From D2472 sp964275585 (GTDB lineage Bacteria; Pseudomonadota; Gammaproteobacteria; Magnimaribacterales; D2472): a stretch of DNA of 64,000 nucleotides. The position numbers and the translations under genes were made by a program. Numbering within the stretch: the stretch's first letter is position 1; every line of letters starts with the position of its first letter. Under the pieces are notes generated by a model. The model did not search any database, had not been told where the DNA came from, and saw only the letters and a list, made by a program, of their open reading frames with translations. Below are positions 18,652 through 27,594 of the stretch, one piece after another. The stretch lies in contig CAXYCJ010000015.1 in the NCBI GenBank assembly GCA_964275585.1, positions 62,001 through 126,000 of the forward strand, read 5' to 3'.

Positions 18652-19800
18652 ATGAATCAATCTGTTCTGATATCTGGGGGTGGCATCGTTGGAGCTTTCC
18701 TTGGCATGGAGCTAGCTTCACGTAATATCCCTTGCACAATTGTTGAAAAAAATTTACCCACTCCTTCTGAGTTTGATGAGATTAGATCTTTAACTCTGAA
18801 TTCAACTGCCCATGAAAGGCTAAAGGAACTGGGTGTTGAAACTTCTCCATCAATTATTCAGTCCATGACTGTCCTGGATGGCCTGGGCACAGGCCGCCTT
18901 GGGTTCTCTGCACATGAAGCAAATTTAGATTACTTGGCAGCCGTTTTGAACTTTTCAGAGTTACGAGATTCTTTATTGGCCAAGGTATCCAGCTGTGTCA
19001 TTTCTAACAAAGAAATTACTTCCTTTCATTCTACTCAATCGGGCATTACTGCATCTTTAAGTGATGGTTCAGAACTTGAGGCTGCATTACTGGTTGTTGC
19101 GGAAGGGCGTAATTCTAAGCTTGCAGAATTCATATCACCTGATAAAACTGAAACTGATTACCAGCAGATTGCCAAAACATTTCTTGTACATATACCAGAA
19201 TTAGACAATGACAGAGCCATTCAAATCTTCCATGAAAAAGAGATCTTTGCTCTGATGCCCTATAAAAGAGAAGGAGTATCTAATACTTTTTCAGTTGTAT
19301 GGTCTATGCCTAAAAATGGTTTGGCTACCAAGTCACAAGATGAACTCTTGCCAGAACTTTTAAAGTTTGAAAAAAAATTAACATGTAGCATTGAGCCTAT
19401 AACTGAAATTTTATCTTTCCCTTTATTCGCCCATCACCTTAAAGAATATTGTGACGACGGCATTTGTGCCATAGCAGATTCTGCCCATTCTATTCATCCC
19501 TTAGCAGGCCAAGGAATTAATCTTGGATTAGCTGATGCCAGTATCCTCGCAGAAGAGATCGCGAGAGGATTCAATGCCGGGCAAAATATCGGTCATATTT
19601 CTTTCTTAAAAAAATATGAGCTCCGAAGAAAAGCAATAAACGGAACTATGCTAAATGGAGTGGACCTATTATTTAAAATCTTTCAACAAGATAATCTATA
19701 TTTTAGAGTTCTAAGGAATCTAGGATTGAAAACCGTAGATAATTTTAGCTATCTTAAAAAACAATTCATCTTTCATGCCTCGGGGGTATATAAAATTTAA
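18652..19800 (+). CDS. ubiH: UbiH/UbiF/COQ6-family FAD monooxygenase (ubiquinone hydroxylase)
   Basis: A flavin monooxygenase of ubiquinone synthesis that hydroxylates the aromatic ring. The dinucleotide-binding motif SGGGIVGAFLG lies at 8-18, and the second FAD motif with the family signature AIADSAHSIHPLAGQGINLGLADA is near 285-308. Context after pepP favours UbiH, but UbiH, UbiF and UbiI are close relatives and cannot be separated with certainty by eye. The stop is convergent with and overlaps the maf gene by four bases. Confidence 0.88.
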   Translation: MNQSVLISGGGIVGAFLGMELASRNIPCTIVEKNLPTPSEFDEIRSLTLNSTAHERLKELGVETSPSIIQSMTVLDGLGTGRLGFSAHEANLDYLAAVLNFSELRDSLLAKVSSCVISNKEITSFHSTQSGITASLSDGSELEAALLVVAEGRNSKLAEFISPDKTETDYQQIAKTFLVHIPELDNDRAIQIFHEKEIFALMPYKREGVSNTFSVVWSMPKNGLATKSQDELLPELLKFEKKLTCSIEPITEILSFPLFAHHLKEYCDDGICAIADSAHSIHPLAGQGINLGLADASILAEEIARGFNAGQNIGHISFLKKYELRRKAINGTMLNGVDLLFKIFQQDNLYFRVLRNLGLKTVDNFSYLKKQFIFHASGVYKI

Positions 19801-20393
19801 TTTAACCAAAAGGGTATATTTAACTTTTTGAATAATTTGGTTACTTCATAAATAGGCAGTCCTACTATATTTGAATAGCTTCCTTTTACCTCTTTAACGA
19901 ATACCGAACCATAACCTTGAATGCCATAAGCACCTGCTTTGTCAAATGGCTCTTTCGAATCACAGTATTCTTCGCATTCCAGTCGAGTTAACCTTGAGAA
20001 TTCAACTTGCGACTCTACCGTAATAGAGTGAAAGTCTGCTTTACCTTCAGAAATCACCCCAATAGTCACCCCAGTGGCTACAAAATGCACTTTACCAGAA
20101 AGCTCAAGTAACATGCTGATGGCATGCTCTTTTGATTCAGGCTTACCAAGAATTTTTTCTTCCAAGAAAACCATAGTATCTGCAGCTAAAACTGGCAATG
20201 TATTCATTTGATTGGTCAGGACATGCTTTATCCCTTCCTGGCATTTTTGAACGGATAGCATCTCCGCATTTTCTTTGGCAGTTACCATGGGATCAATTAT
20301 TTCGTCTACTGAAATATTAATAACAAGATGCTTGGCTCCAATTTGAGATAGCAGTTCTGTTCGTCGTGGAGATTTGGAGGCAAGGTATATCAT
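19797..20393 (-). CDS. maf: Maf-like nucleotide pyrophosphatase (dTTP/UTP type)
   Basis: Maf proteins hydrolyse non-canonical and canonical NTPs and have been tied to septum formation. The opening motif YLASKSPRRTELLSQIG, the catalytic-region AADTMV and the motif PFDKAGAYGIQGYG identify the family; the last suggests the YhdE (dTTP/UTP) branch. The ATG at 20393 gives the standard MIYLASKSPRR start; the frame is open one TTG codon further. Confidence 0.92.
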   Translation of the reverse strand: MIYLASKSPRRTELLSQIGAKHLVINISVDEIIDPMVTAKENAEMLSVQKCQEGIKHVLTNQMNTLPVLAADTMVFLEEKILGKPESKEHAISMLLELSGKVHFVATGVTIGVISEGKADFHSITVESQVEFSRLTRLECEEYCDSKEPFDKAGAYGIQGYGSVFVKEVKGSYSNIVGLPIYEVTKLFKKLNIPFWLN

Positions 20394-20420
20394 CAACTAT
20401 AATTTTAACAGGAGAACAAC

Positions 20421-21302
20421 ATGACCAAAAAAAATAAAAGAGTAATTTTAATCACAGGAGCTAGTAGGGGAGTGGGCAAGGGCATTGCCGAGGGTATGGC
20501 ACAGCCAGAAGATATTATTATTTGCGCAGCACGCAGCACTGCAAAAGGCACAACCGTTCATCAATTTGGGTTTGAGATTCAAAGTAGTCTTGATGATACT
20601 GTTGAAAATATAAATAAAAAAGGCGCGAAAGGCGTTGCATACTCAATAGATTTGAGTAGCGAACAAGAAATTTTAGACTTATCTAAATATATCAAGAAAG
20701 AATTCGGTCAGTTAGATATTCTTATTCACTCCGCTTGTCAGATTCACGGTGATCTGGTTGAATCAAAACCTTATTGGGAGAAGTCACTTGATTTATGGTC
20801 GATTATAGAGGTTGGCTTAAAGTCCAATTACTTTTTATCTCACGCACTTACGCCTTTAATGATTGATAGTAAGGGTAAGTTAATTCTACAAATCTCATCT
20901 CACGGCGCAATGTGCTACATGCATGGCCCAATATATGGTGCTCAAAAAGCCGGGACAGATAAAATGGCTTTTGATATGGCATATGACCTGAAACCATTTA
21001 ACATTTGCTCTATTTCACTATGGTCAGGGATTGTAAAAGATGAAAAGACACAGAAAGTTAGCGAGTTACATGGTGAGCAATATGCTGAATTCTTAAAAGG
21101 TGCCGCCAGTCAAGAATATGCTGGCATGGTAATCAATGCACTTTGTAACGACAAAGAACTTATGGATTTCTCAGGCAAGACTCTTATAGCTGCAGAAGTT
21201 GGAAAGAATTATGATATTAAAGACCTAGACTCTAATACTCCAAAAAGTGATAGAGAAACATTGGGAGGTCCTAGAGATTTTTCAGATTCAGTGGTTTACT
21301 AA
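20421..21302 (+). CDS. Short-chain dehydrogenase/reductase
   Basis: A classical-type SDR of 293 residues. The nucleotide-binding motif TGASRGVGKGIAEGM is at about 13-27, the structural motif appears as HSACQIHG rather than NNAG, and the catalytic Ser (ISSHG) and YxxxK (YGAQK) are present. The sequence resembles the DHRS1-like group of SDRs, whose substrates are poorly known. It has a clear ribosome-binding site (ACAGGAGAAC) ahead of the start at 20421 and is convergent with rpmB, adjoining it with no gap. Confidence 0.82.
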   Translation: MTKKNKRVILITGASRGVGKGIAEGMAQPEDIIICAARSTAKGTTVHQFGFEIQSSLDDTVENINKKGAKGVAYSIDLSSEQEILDLSKYIKKEFGQLDILIHSACQIHGDLVESKPYWEKSLDLWSIIEVGLKSNYFLSHALTPLMIDSKGKLILQISSHGAMCYMHGPIYGAQKAGTDKMAFDMAYDLKPFNICSISLWSGIVKDEKTQKVSELHGEQYAEFLKGAASQEYAGMVINALCNDKELMDFSGKTLIAAEVGKNYDIKDLDSNTPKSDRETLGGPRDFSDSVVY

Positions 21303-21539
21303 CTAGACTTTTTCGCCGCGCGATCTCATGTCTTTGAGCACTTCATCGATACCTTTCTTGTCTATGATGCGCATGCCTTTAGTGGAAAGCTTAAGATTGA
21401 CAAATCTATTCTCAGATTCAACCCAGAATTTATGAGTATGCAAATTAGGAAAGAACTTCCTTTTTACTCTGTTATTCGCATGGGAGACGTTATTACCACT
21501 TTGTGGGATCTTCCCTGTTACTTGACATACTTTACTCAT
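21303..21539 (-). CDS. rpmB: 50S ribosomal protein L28
   Basis: The 78-residue protein starts MSKVCQVTGKIPQSGNNVSHANNRVKR, the L28 signature, and has the usual length. The common downstream partner rpmG (L33) is not adjacent here; the next gene ends against it on the other strand. It is divergent from sixA with 54 bp between start codons, which must hold both promoters. Confidence 0.97.
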   Translation of the reverse strand: MSKVCQVTGKIPQSGNNVSHANNRVKRKFFPNLHTHKFWVESENRFVNLKLSTKGMRIIDKKGIDEVLKDMRSRGEKV

Positions 21540-21593
21540 AGAAACGCGATTTTATAGGACATATAGTCTCTTAGCAAGATAGAATTACCAAGA

Positions 21594-22088
21594 ATGAAAA
21601 ATTTATTTTTACTTCGCCATGCTAAGTCGAGCTGGGATGATCCAGCATTGGGAGATTTTGATCGACCTCTATCCAAAAGAGGAATATCCAATGCGATGTT
21701 ATTGGCAAAGTACTTAGAAAAACAACAGGTTATTTTTGATTTGGTCATATCCAGCCCTAGTGAAAGAACTCAATCAACCTCTGATCTTGTTTTAAGCTAT
21801 CTTAATCCCGCGCCAATAATTATTCTAAAAGAGGATATTTACCATGCGTCAGTAGCCTCTCTTTTTCAGTTAATCAAAGAGCAGGATAAGAGTATTAATA
21901 ACTTACTTATTATAGGGCACAATCCGGGACTGCATATCCTCATAGAATCACTGACTCATGAATCAATAATTAAGCTACCTACTTGTACCTTTGCTAAGCT
22001 AACAAATTTTAATCATTGGAAAGATCTGGATACTGGTATATTAGATCTCGAATTATTAATTACTCCTAAGGAACTCAACCATGATTGA
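21594..22088 (+). CDS. sixA: SixA-type histidine phosphatase
   Basis: A 164-residue histidine-phosphatase-superfamily protein with the catalytic LLRHAKS motif (H9), the second arginine in SSPSERT and the second histidine in IIGHNPG. SixA removes phosphate from phosphohistidine in HPt domains and from the nitrogen phosphotransferase protein. No HPt partner lies nearby. It overlaps dut by eight bases, so the two are one transcript. Confidence 0.85.
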   Translation: MKNLFLLRHAKSSWDDPALGDFDRPLSKRGISNAMLLAKYLEKQQVIFDLVISSPSERTQSTSDLVLSYLNPAPIIILKEDIYHASVASLFQLIKEQDKSINNLLIIGHNPGLHILIESLTHESIIKLPTCTFAKLTNFNHWKDLDTGILDLELLITPKELNHD

Positions 22089-22536
22089 TTTAAAAGTAAA
22101 AATTCTTAACCCTCTTATCGGCAATTCCATACCCTTACCAGAATATTCCACTGAGGGTTCCGCAGGTTTAGATTTAAGGGCATGCGTTGAGGACAGTTTT
22201 ACTTTAAAGCCTCAAGAGTGCCAGTTGATTCCATTAGGCTTTTCTATATACATAGAAGATCCAACTCTGTCTGCTTTGGTGATCCCCAGATCTGGTCTTG
22301 GCTCTAAACATGGCATTGTTATGGGCAATTTAGTTGGGTTGATTGATTCCGATTACCAGGGCGAGCTAAAAGTGCCCCTTTGGAATAGATCGACTGAAGA
22401 TTTTCTTGTGAGCAGCGGAGATAGAATTGCTCAGATGATTTTAGTGCCAGTCAAGCAAGCAAAACTAAGAGTGGTAGAAGATTTCTCAGGAACGCCAAGA
22501 GGCACAAAGGGTTTTGGTAGCTCAGGTATCGATTGA
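22081..22536 (+). CDS. dut: Deoxyuridine 5'-triphosphate nucleotidohydrolase
   Basis: dUTPase converts dUTP to dUMP and keeps uracil out of DNA. All five motifs of the trimeric family appear in order in 151 residues: GSAGLDLRA, IPRSGLGSKHG, GLIDSDYQGEL, GDRIAQMIL and the glycine-rich C-terminal RGTKGFGSSG. The 5' end overlaps sixA. Confidence 0.97.
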   Translation: MIDLKVKILNPLIGNSIPLPEYSTEGSAGLDLRACVEDSFTLKPQECQLIPLGFSIYIEDPTLSALVIPRSGLGSKHGIVMGNLVGLIDSDYQGELKVPLWNRSTEDFLVSSGDRIAQMILVPVKQAKLRVVEDFSGTPRGTKGFGSSGID

Positions 22537-22556
22537 GCAATCGGTATTAGAAATTT

Positions 22557-22970
22557 TTACTTTTCTTCTTCGTTACTTGAAGCTTCAGGCTCGGGCTCAG
22601 CAGTATCTTCGGAAGCTTCCTCAGCAGATGTTTCTTCAGTAACATCCTCACCAACCGTTTCTTCAACAACCTCTTCTACAGGAGTCTCTAAAACTTCTTC
22701 TACAGATTCTTCGACAATAGCCTCTTCTACTTTGACCTCAGCTTTTTTAGCTGCAGGCTTAGAGGCACCAGATGCGCCAAATCTGTCTTGGAACTTCTTA
22801 ACTCTTCCGCCAGAATCAAGCATTTTTTGCTTACCGGTATAGAATGGGTGACATTTAGAGCAAACATCTAAAGACAAATCATCTTTTAAAGTGCTCATTA
22901 CTGGAAGCACATTACCACAACTGCAAGTTGTAGTTATTTCATGATAATTGGGATGTATGTCTGTTTTCAT
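22557..22970 (-). CDS. rpmE: 50S ribosomal protein L31 with acidic C-terminal extension
   Basis: The first about 70 residues are a zinc-binding L31: C16, C18, C37 and C40 with HPNYHEI and SKCHPFYTGKQK. The protein then runs on for about 65 residues of low-complexity sequence made almost only of Glu, Val, Ala, Ser and Thr (137 in total against about 70 for the usual protein). The tail is highly acidic, unlike any ribosomal surface extension that contacts rRNA. The frame is continuous with no sign of a gene fusion in progress. Divergent from priA. Confidence 0.93.
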   Translation of the reverse strand: MKTDIHPNYHEITTTCSCGNVLPVMSTLKDDLSLDVCSKCHPFYTGKQKMLDSGGRVKKFQDRFGASGASKPAAKKAEVKVEEAIVEESVEEVLETPVEEVVEETVGEDVTEETSAEEASEDTAEPEPEASSNEEEK

Positions 22971-23027
22971 AATAAAATCAAATTTGGATGTGCACTATAA
23001 CAAATACAGTTCGGTTTACAAATATAT

Positions 23028-24992
23028 ATGAGTAAATTTTTTTATAATGTGGCGATAGCAATCCCCCTTAGGCAAAGCTTTACATATAACTCAAAACAAC
23101 AAATCAAACCTGGAACTAGAGTTGCTGTTAAGTTTGGATCAAAACTTAAGCTTGGCATTGTTATAGAGGCAATCAAAAGCACTGAAATTAAAACCAAACC
23201 AATTCATCTGGTGCTTGACGATTACCCAGTTTATTCAAAAGCTGAACTGAAGATTTTACATTGGGCTTCTAAGTATTATCATCACCCGATTGGGGAAGTT
23301 GTAACCTCCTTTTTGCCTACGAACCTAAGAAATACTCAACAAACTCTGGAGGCTCAAGATGAATCTATGGTGGCCCTAGAAGATGAACATAGATTTTTAA
23401 AAAAATTAAATGCTCAACAAGCAAAAGCAGTTCAATTTTTATCAGCGCTTAAGGGCTTTATGCCAACACTCTTATATGGCGTAACTGGCTCCGGAAAAAC
23501 GGAAGTCTACATTAGATGCATTAGCAATCAATTATTAAGCAATAAATCAGTTTTAGTTCTAACCCCCGAGATTGCTTTAACACCTCAAATCGAGGAAAGA
23601 GTTAAAGAGCAATTTGGGTCATTGGTTGGGTTATATCACTCAAAAATGACACCAACTGCTCGCTACAAAGCATGGAAAAATTTTAGAAATGGCAATCTTA
23701 AAATAATGATTGGTACAAGGTCAGCAGTCATGATGCCTGCTCCAACACTAGGGTTAATAATTATTGATGAAGAACATGATGCATCTTACAAACAACAAGA
23801 GGGATTTAAGTTTTCAGCAAGAGACATAGCAATCAAAAGAGCTCAAACTTTAAAAATTCCTATCATTCTTGGCTCAGCAACCCCTGCATTAAGGACACTA
23901 AAACTTGTTGAAGAGAAGAAATTTAGCATTATAAAACTTACCAAAAGAATCACCGCAAAAAACCCTCCAAAATTCTCTATTTTAGATATCAATGAAATTA
24001 AAATGATCAGTGGCCTTGCACCACAAGCCATTGAAGCTATTTCAGATACTCTTAACAAAAATAAACAAGCCATGATCTTTATTAATAGGCGAGGTTTTGC
24101 CCCTCAGTTTATATGCTCCTATTGTGAATGGAGAGCCATGTGTAATAGTTGTGATTCAAGCTTAGTTTTTCACCATCAAGCTGAAAGATTGATTTGTCAC
24201 CGTTGTGATTCAGCCTTCGGGATTCCCTCAATTTGCCCAAGTTGTTCTCAAGAGCAATTGTCTTTGATTGGAACTGGTACAGAACAACTAGAGGTAACTT
24301 TACAAGAGCTTTTTCCAAACATCCCAATTTATAGAATGGATAAAGACTCAACTAAAAAAGCTGGCTCTTTAGAAGCGCTGCTATCACAAATTTATAATTC
24401 TCAAAGCAGCATATTGATTGGCACTCAAATGCTGATTAAAGGACATGATTTTCCTAACTTAGAATTAGTTGTTGCAATTGATGTGGATCAAGGTGTGACC
24501 AGCATAAACCCATCAGCAATAGAGGAAATGGGGCAGCAATTAATTCAAGTGACTGGCAGAGCAGGGCGAGTAGATGGAAATTCATTGGTGTTAGTACAAT
24601 CTCGATACTCAAAAGATCGAAATTTACTCCAACTTAAAAGTGGAAATTATTTAAATTTTGCTAATTCACTAATGGCTGAGAGAAAACTAATCAATCAACC
24701 GCCATATACCTTTGAAGCAAGCATTAAAGCTTCTTCACCAAATACTAAAACAAATATTGAATTTCTAAACCATGCAAAACTATTGGTTGATCCAAAACGA
24801 TGTTTGATTATTGGTCCAATTCCAGCAATGCAATCAAAGGTGAGGGGCTCTTACCAACACCATCTAGTAATTCAGGCGCCTACTCGAATAACCCTTAATA
24901 GCATCCTAGTTGATTTGACCGATCAATTAAGTCAAAACAAAATTTCTAAAAAAGTACGCTGGTCTATCAATGTCGACCCAATAGAGTTTTAA
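23028..24992 (+). CDS. priA: Primosomal replication helicase PriA
   Basis: PriA reloads the replisome at stalled forks. An N-terminal DNA-binding region (1-110) precedes the helicase domain with Walker A GVTGSGKT at 151-158 and DEEH near 245. The zinc-binding cysteine cluster appears as CSYCEWRAMCNSC and CHRCDSAFGIPSICPSC in the middle of the protein. At 654 residues it is shorter than E. coli PriA (732), as is common in streamlined genomes. The last four bases overlap the convergent SDR gene. Confidence 0.95.
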   Translation: MSKFFYNVAIAIPLRQSFTYNSKQQIKPGTRVAVKFGSKLKLGIVIEAIKSTEIKTKPIHLVLDDYPVYSKAELKILHWASKYYHHPIGEVVTSFLPTNLRNTQQTLEAQDESMVALEDEHRFLKKLNAQQAKAVQFLSALKGFMPTLLYGVTGSGKTEVYIRCISNQLLSNKSVLVLTPEIALTPQIEERVKEQFGSLVGLYHSKMTPTARYKAWKNFRNGNLKIMIGTRSAVMMPAPTLGLIIIDEEHDASYKQQEGFKFSARDIAIKRAQTLKIPIILGSATPALRTLKLVEEKKFSIIKLTKRITAKNPPKFSILDINEIKMISGLAPQAIEAISDTLNKNKQAMIFINRRGFAPQFICSYCEWRAMCNSCDSSLVFHHQAERLICHRCDSAFGIPSICPSCSQEQLSLIGTGTEQLEVTLQELFPNIPIYRMDKDSTKKAGSLEALLSQIYNSQSSILIGTQMLIKGHDFPNLELVVAIDVDQGVTSINPSAIEEMGQQLIQVTGRAGRVDGNSLVLVQSRYSKDRNLLQLKSGNYLNFANSLMAERKLINQPPYTFEASIKASSPNTKTNIEFLNHAKLLVDPKRCLIIGPIPAMQSKVRGSYQHHLVIQAPTRITLNSILVDLTDQLSQNKISKKVRWSINVDPIEF

Positions 24993-25852
24993 AGAATAAA
25001 CTTCTCTTTAACTAATTCTTCAGATAAATTCCAAAGCTTATGTGCTTCCTCAAGGTTCTTTGAATAGGATGAAGATTTTGCTATCTTAGAGTCAACAAAG
25101 TATTCACCAGTCACCCCATCATTTTCTTTGGTTGAAAGATAGATAATACTTCCTGCTCCCTTTGTAGGAGACCTAAAAAACGGCTTCAAAATTAGCTTAA
25201 GAACCTTTCCAAACTTAGATTTATTTTGACTTCCCAGGGCAGTATTAACTCCACCTGGATGTATTGCATTGACTGATATATTGCTTGTTGAAAGCTTGAC
25301 CGCAAGAGATCTTGTAAAAAGTAAATTGGCTAATTTTGATTGTCCATACGCAGATACTCCCATGCCAAAATTATCTCTAAAGTTTATATCATCCCAGTTC
25401 ATTTCTTTTACAAATGAGTGTGCAGCTGAAGACACATTAATTATTCTTGTTTCCTCAGCACTTCTCATTTTGGGTATAAGTAAATTTGTAAATAAAAAAT
25501 ATCCCAAATGATTGACAGCAAATGTATTTTCAATTCCCTCTAAAGTTTCATGATATGAGGTATTTACTACTCCCGCATTATTTATCAAGACATCAATTTT
25601 ATTATGTATTTGACTAATTTTAGTCACGCACTCTTTTATAGAATTTTGGTTAGAAAAATCACAGAAGGCTGAATGCACCTCAATGTCTGGAGAAATTACT
25701 TTCATATCATTTACAAGGCTATCAGCAAGATCCTTGTTGCGATAAGTAAATAAAATTTTTGGATTTTCTTTGGCCAACTCTAACGCAGCAGCTTTTCCAA
25801 TGCCGTTTGTTGCCCCAGAAATTATTACTATTTTATCCTTAAGATTCCACAT
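24989..25852 (-). CDS. Short-chain dehydrogenase/reductase (retinol dehydrogenase-like)
   Basis: A 287-residue SDR of the extended-tail type close to RDH/WW-oxidoreductase-like members. SGATNGIGKAAALELA at 10-25 binds NAD(P), NNAGV is near 90, and catalytic YGQSK lies near 167. The substrate is unknown. It starts at the base where the upstream amidase gene stops (25852), so it may be carried on the tsaE-amidase transcript. Confidence 0.82.
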   Translation of the reverse strand: MWNLKDKIVIISGATNGIGKAAALELAKENPKILFTYRNKDLADSLVNDMKVISPDIEVHSAFCDFSNQNSIKECVTKISQIHNKIDVLINNAGVVNTSYHETLEGIENTFAVNHLGYFLFTNLLIPKMRSAEETRIINVSSAAHSFVKEMNWDDINFRDNFGMGVSAYGQSKLANLLFTRSLAVKLSTSNISVNAIHPGGVNTALGSQNKSKFGKVLKLILKPFFRSPTKGAGSIIYLSTKENDGVTGEYFVDSKIAKSSSYSKNLEEAHKLWNLSEELVKEKFIL

Positions 25853-27129
25853 TAGATTGATATTTGTATTTTCTGGCCTGGATATATGCTTTTATTTTTT
25901 AATTTATTCCAGTTTATTATTTCTTCAATGGTAACACCAAATCGAATAGCTATTTCTGAAATCACATCGCCCTTTTGGATTTCATATTCTACAAATTGAG
26001 GGAGAGGATCCATAAAAGTGTTTGGTTTTGGTTTTTCTTTAAAGTAATTGTGAATGCCAAGAAAAATACTTCTTGCTATCATTCTTCTTCCAGCTTTTCC
26101 TTCTAGTCTTTTTGCATCATCTGGATTAGAAATAAAACCAGATTCAATTAAAACTGAGGGGATATCAATTGATTTTAAAACTCGAAAATCTGCAAATTCA
26201 ATATTTGGTTTATGCATTTTTGTATAAGGATCTCTTTTTAACTGTTCAAGTATTTTTTCTCCTAAAATAATACTGTTCTCAATTTTTGCTTCATATGCAA
26301 TTTGAAACAAGGTTCTCGCCGCATCTTCATCAAAGTCTCTCACATCTAATTTGCCAATTTTTGATTGCACTTCTGGATTATTTGTTAGCTCTGATTTAGA
26401 TAAATTTTCAGCTGTAATGGATGAGGCCTCTTCTGACCATACATAAACAGATGCACCTTTCACAGAAGAAAGTCTAAACCCATCTGCATGAATAGAAACA
26501 AATAAGTCAGCACCTAATTTCCTAGCTTTTTGATATCTAGTATTTAAACTTACGAATCTATCATCAGGACGAATCATCACAGGTTTATAGCCAGTTGTAT
26601 CTTTTAGGGTTCTCTCTAGCTCTCTAGCTATCAAGAGGGTGACATCTTTTTCAAGTAAATTTTTCCCAACTGCCCCAGGATCTTTTCCGCCATGGCCGGC
26701 ATCAATTGCAACAATAATATCTCTCAAATTCTTAGAAATTTTTCTATCACGTTTCATCTCTAAAATTAAATCAACACGATCCTTATATTTTACTTGCCAA
26801 GGCTTTTTCCAATAAACTGAACCCTTCAGATCAATAACTATCCGAACATTTGCTCCTACATTTGACGCTCTGATTAATTTAATTGGAGCCAATCTACTTG
26901 TATTTATTGAGCTTGCTAGTGAGGTGTTCTTTACATCAATCACTATTCTAGAAGGATTATCCAAAGCATAAGAGTTAATTAAGGCCACTTGGTCTAGGTG
27001 AAACACTATTTTTAAGTTCCCTGACGCTAATTCAGAAATATTGCTAAAAGATACTTTATTAGCCGCCTCTGAACTAACCATAAAAAAACAGAAGATAGTT
27101 AAAAATAGCCTTTGATTAAATACTTTCAT
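25852..27129 (-). CDS. N-acetylmuramoyl-L-alanine amidase (AmiB/AmiC type) with AMIN and LysM
   Basis: A periplasmic amidase that splits daughter-cell peptidoglycan. Order of parts: signal peptide (about 1-22), AMIN domain (about 25-130), Amidase_3 catalytic domain (about 140-365) with zinc motifs AIDAGHGGKDPGAVG, SIHADGF and the catalytic VLIESGFISN, and one C-terminal LysM (QKGDVISEIAIRFGV). LysM at the C-terminus fits AmiB more than AmiC. Overlaps tsaE by 14 bp; the tsaE-amiB order is conserved in gammaproteobacteria. Confidence 0.92.
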   Translation of the reverse strand: MKVFNQRLFLTIFCFFMVSSEAANKVSFSNISELASGNLKIVFHLDQVALINSYALDNPSRIVIDVKNTSLASSINTSRLAPIKLIRASNVGANVRIVIDLKGSVYWKKPWQVKYKDRVDLILEMKRDRKISKNLRDIIVAIDAGHGGKDPGAVGKNLLEKDVTLLIARELERTLKDTTGYKPVMIRPDDRFVSLNTRYQKARKLGADLFVSIHADGFRLSSVKGASVYVWSEEASSITAENLSKSELTNNPEVQSKIGKLDVRDFDEDAARTLFQIAYEAKIENSIILGEKILEQLKRDPYTKMHKPNIEFADFRVLKSIDIPSVLIESGFISNPDDAKRLEGKAGRRMIARSIFLGIHNYFKEKPKPNTFMDPLPQFVEYEIQKGDVISEIAIRFGVTIEEIINWNKLKNKSIYPGQKIQISI

Positions 27130-27583
27130 AATAAACCTTAATATTAGAACTCATTTCAGCGTTTCTAGTCTCTAACGATACCTGTCTTCTTTGATTGTCA
27201 TGGAAAAGATTAATTATAAGATCAGTATCTCTTTTTTCTAAAAGATTTTCTGGCCACTCAATAAAGATAATTTTTTGTTTTGTAGTTGCTCTATCAAGAT
27301 TTAATACTTCAATATCTTCAATGGAATTAATTCTGTAAAGGTCAATATGCAGAAACAACTTATTTTTAATTTCATATTCTTCGCAAAGAGTATAAGAGGG
27401 GCTAGTTACCAAATCATCCCAATCAAAACCTTGAAGAATGCCTCGCACAAGAGTGGTTTTTCCTGCACCTAAGTTACCGCTAAGATGTATTTCCATTTTT
27501 TCATACTCAACTTCCTGCATAGCATTGCTTATAGCTGCACCCAATTTCAAGGTATCAGATTCATTTTCTAGTATTAGCTTCAT
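27116..27583 (-). CDS. tsaE: tRNA threonylcarbamoyladenosine biosynthesis ATPase TsaE
   Basis: TsaE is the P-loop ATPase that works with TsaB and TsaD in making t6A37 of ANN-decoding tRNAs. Walker A LSGNLGAGKTTLVRG lies near residues 34-48, and SPSYTLCEEY and HIDLYRI are family motifs. It follows nnr by 11 bp and overlaps the amidase gene. The nnr-tsaE-amiB order matches E. coli. Confidence 0.95.
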   Translation of the reverse strand: MKLILENESDTLKLGAAISNAMQEVEYEKMEIHLSGNLGAGKTTLVRGILQGFDWDDLVTSPSYTLCEEYEIKNKLFLHIDLYRINSIEDIEVLNLDRATTKQKIIFIEWPENLLEKRDTDLIINLFHDNQRRQVSLETRNAEMSSNIKVYYESI

Positions 27584-27594
27584 TGTATTGAGTA

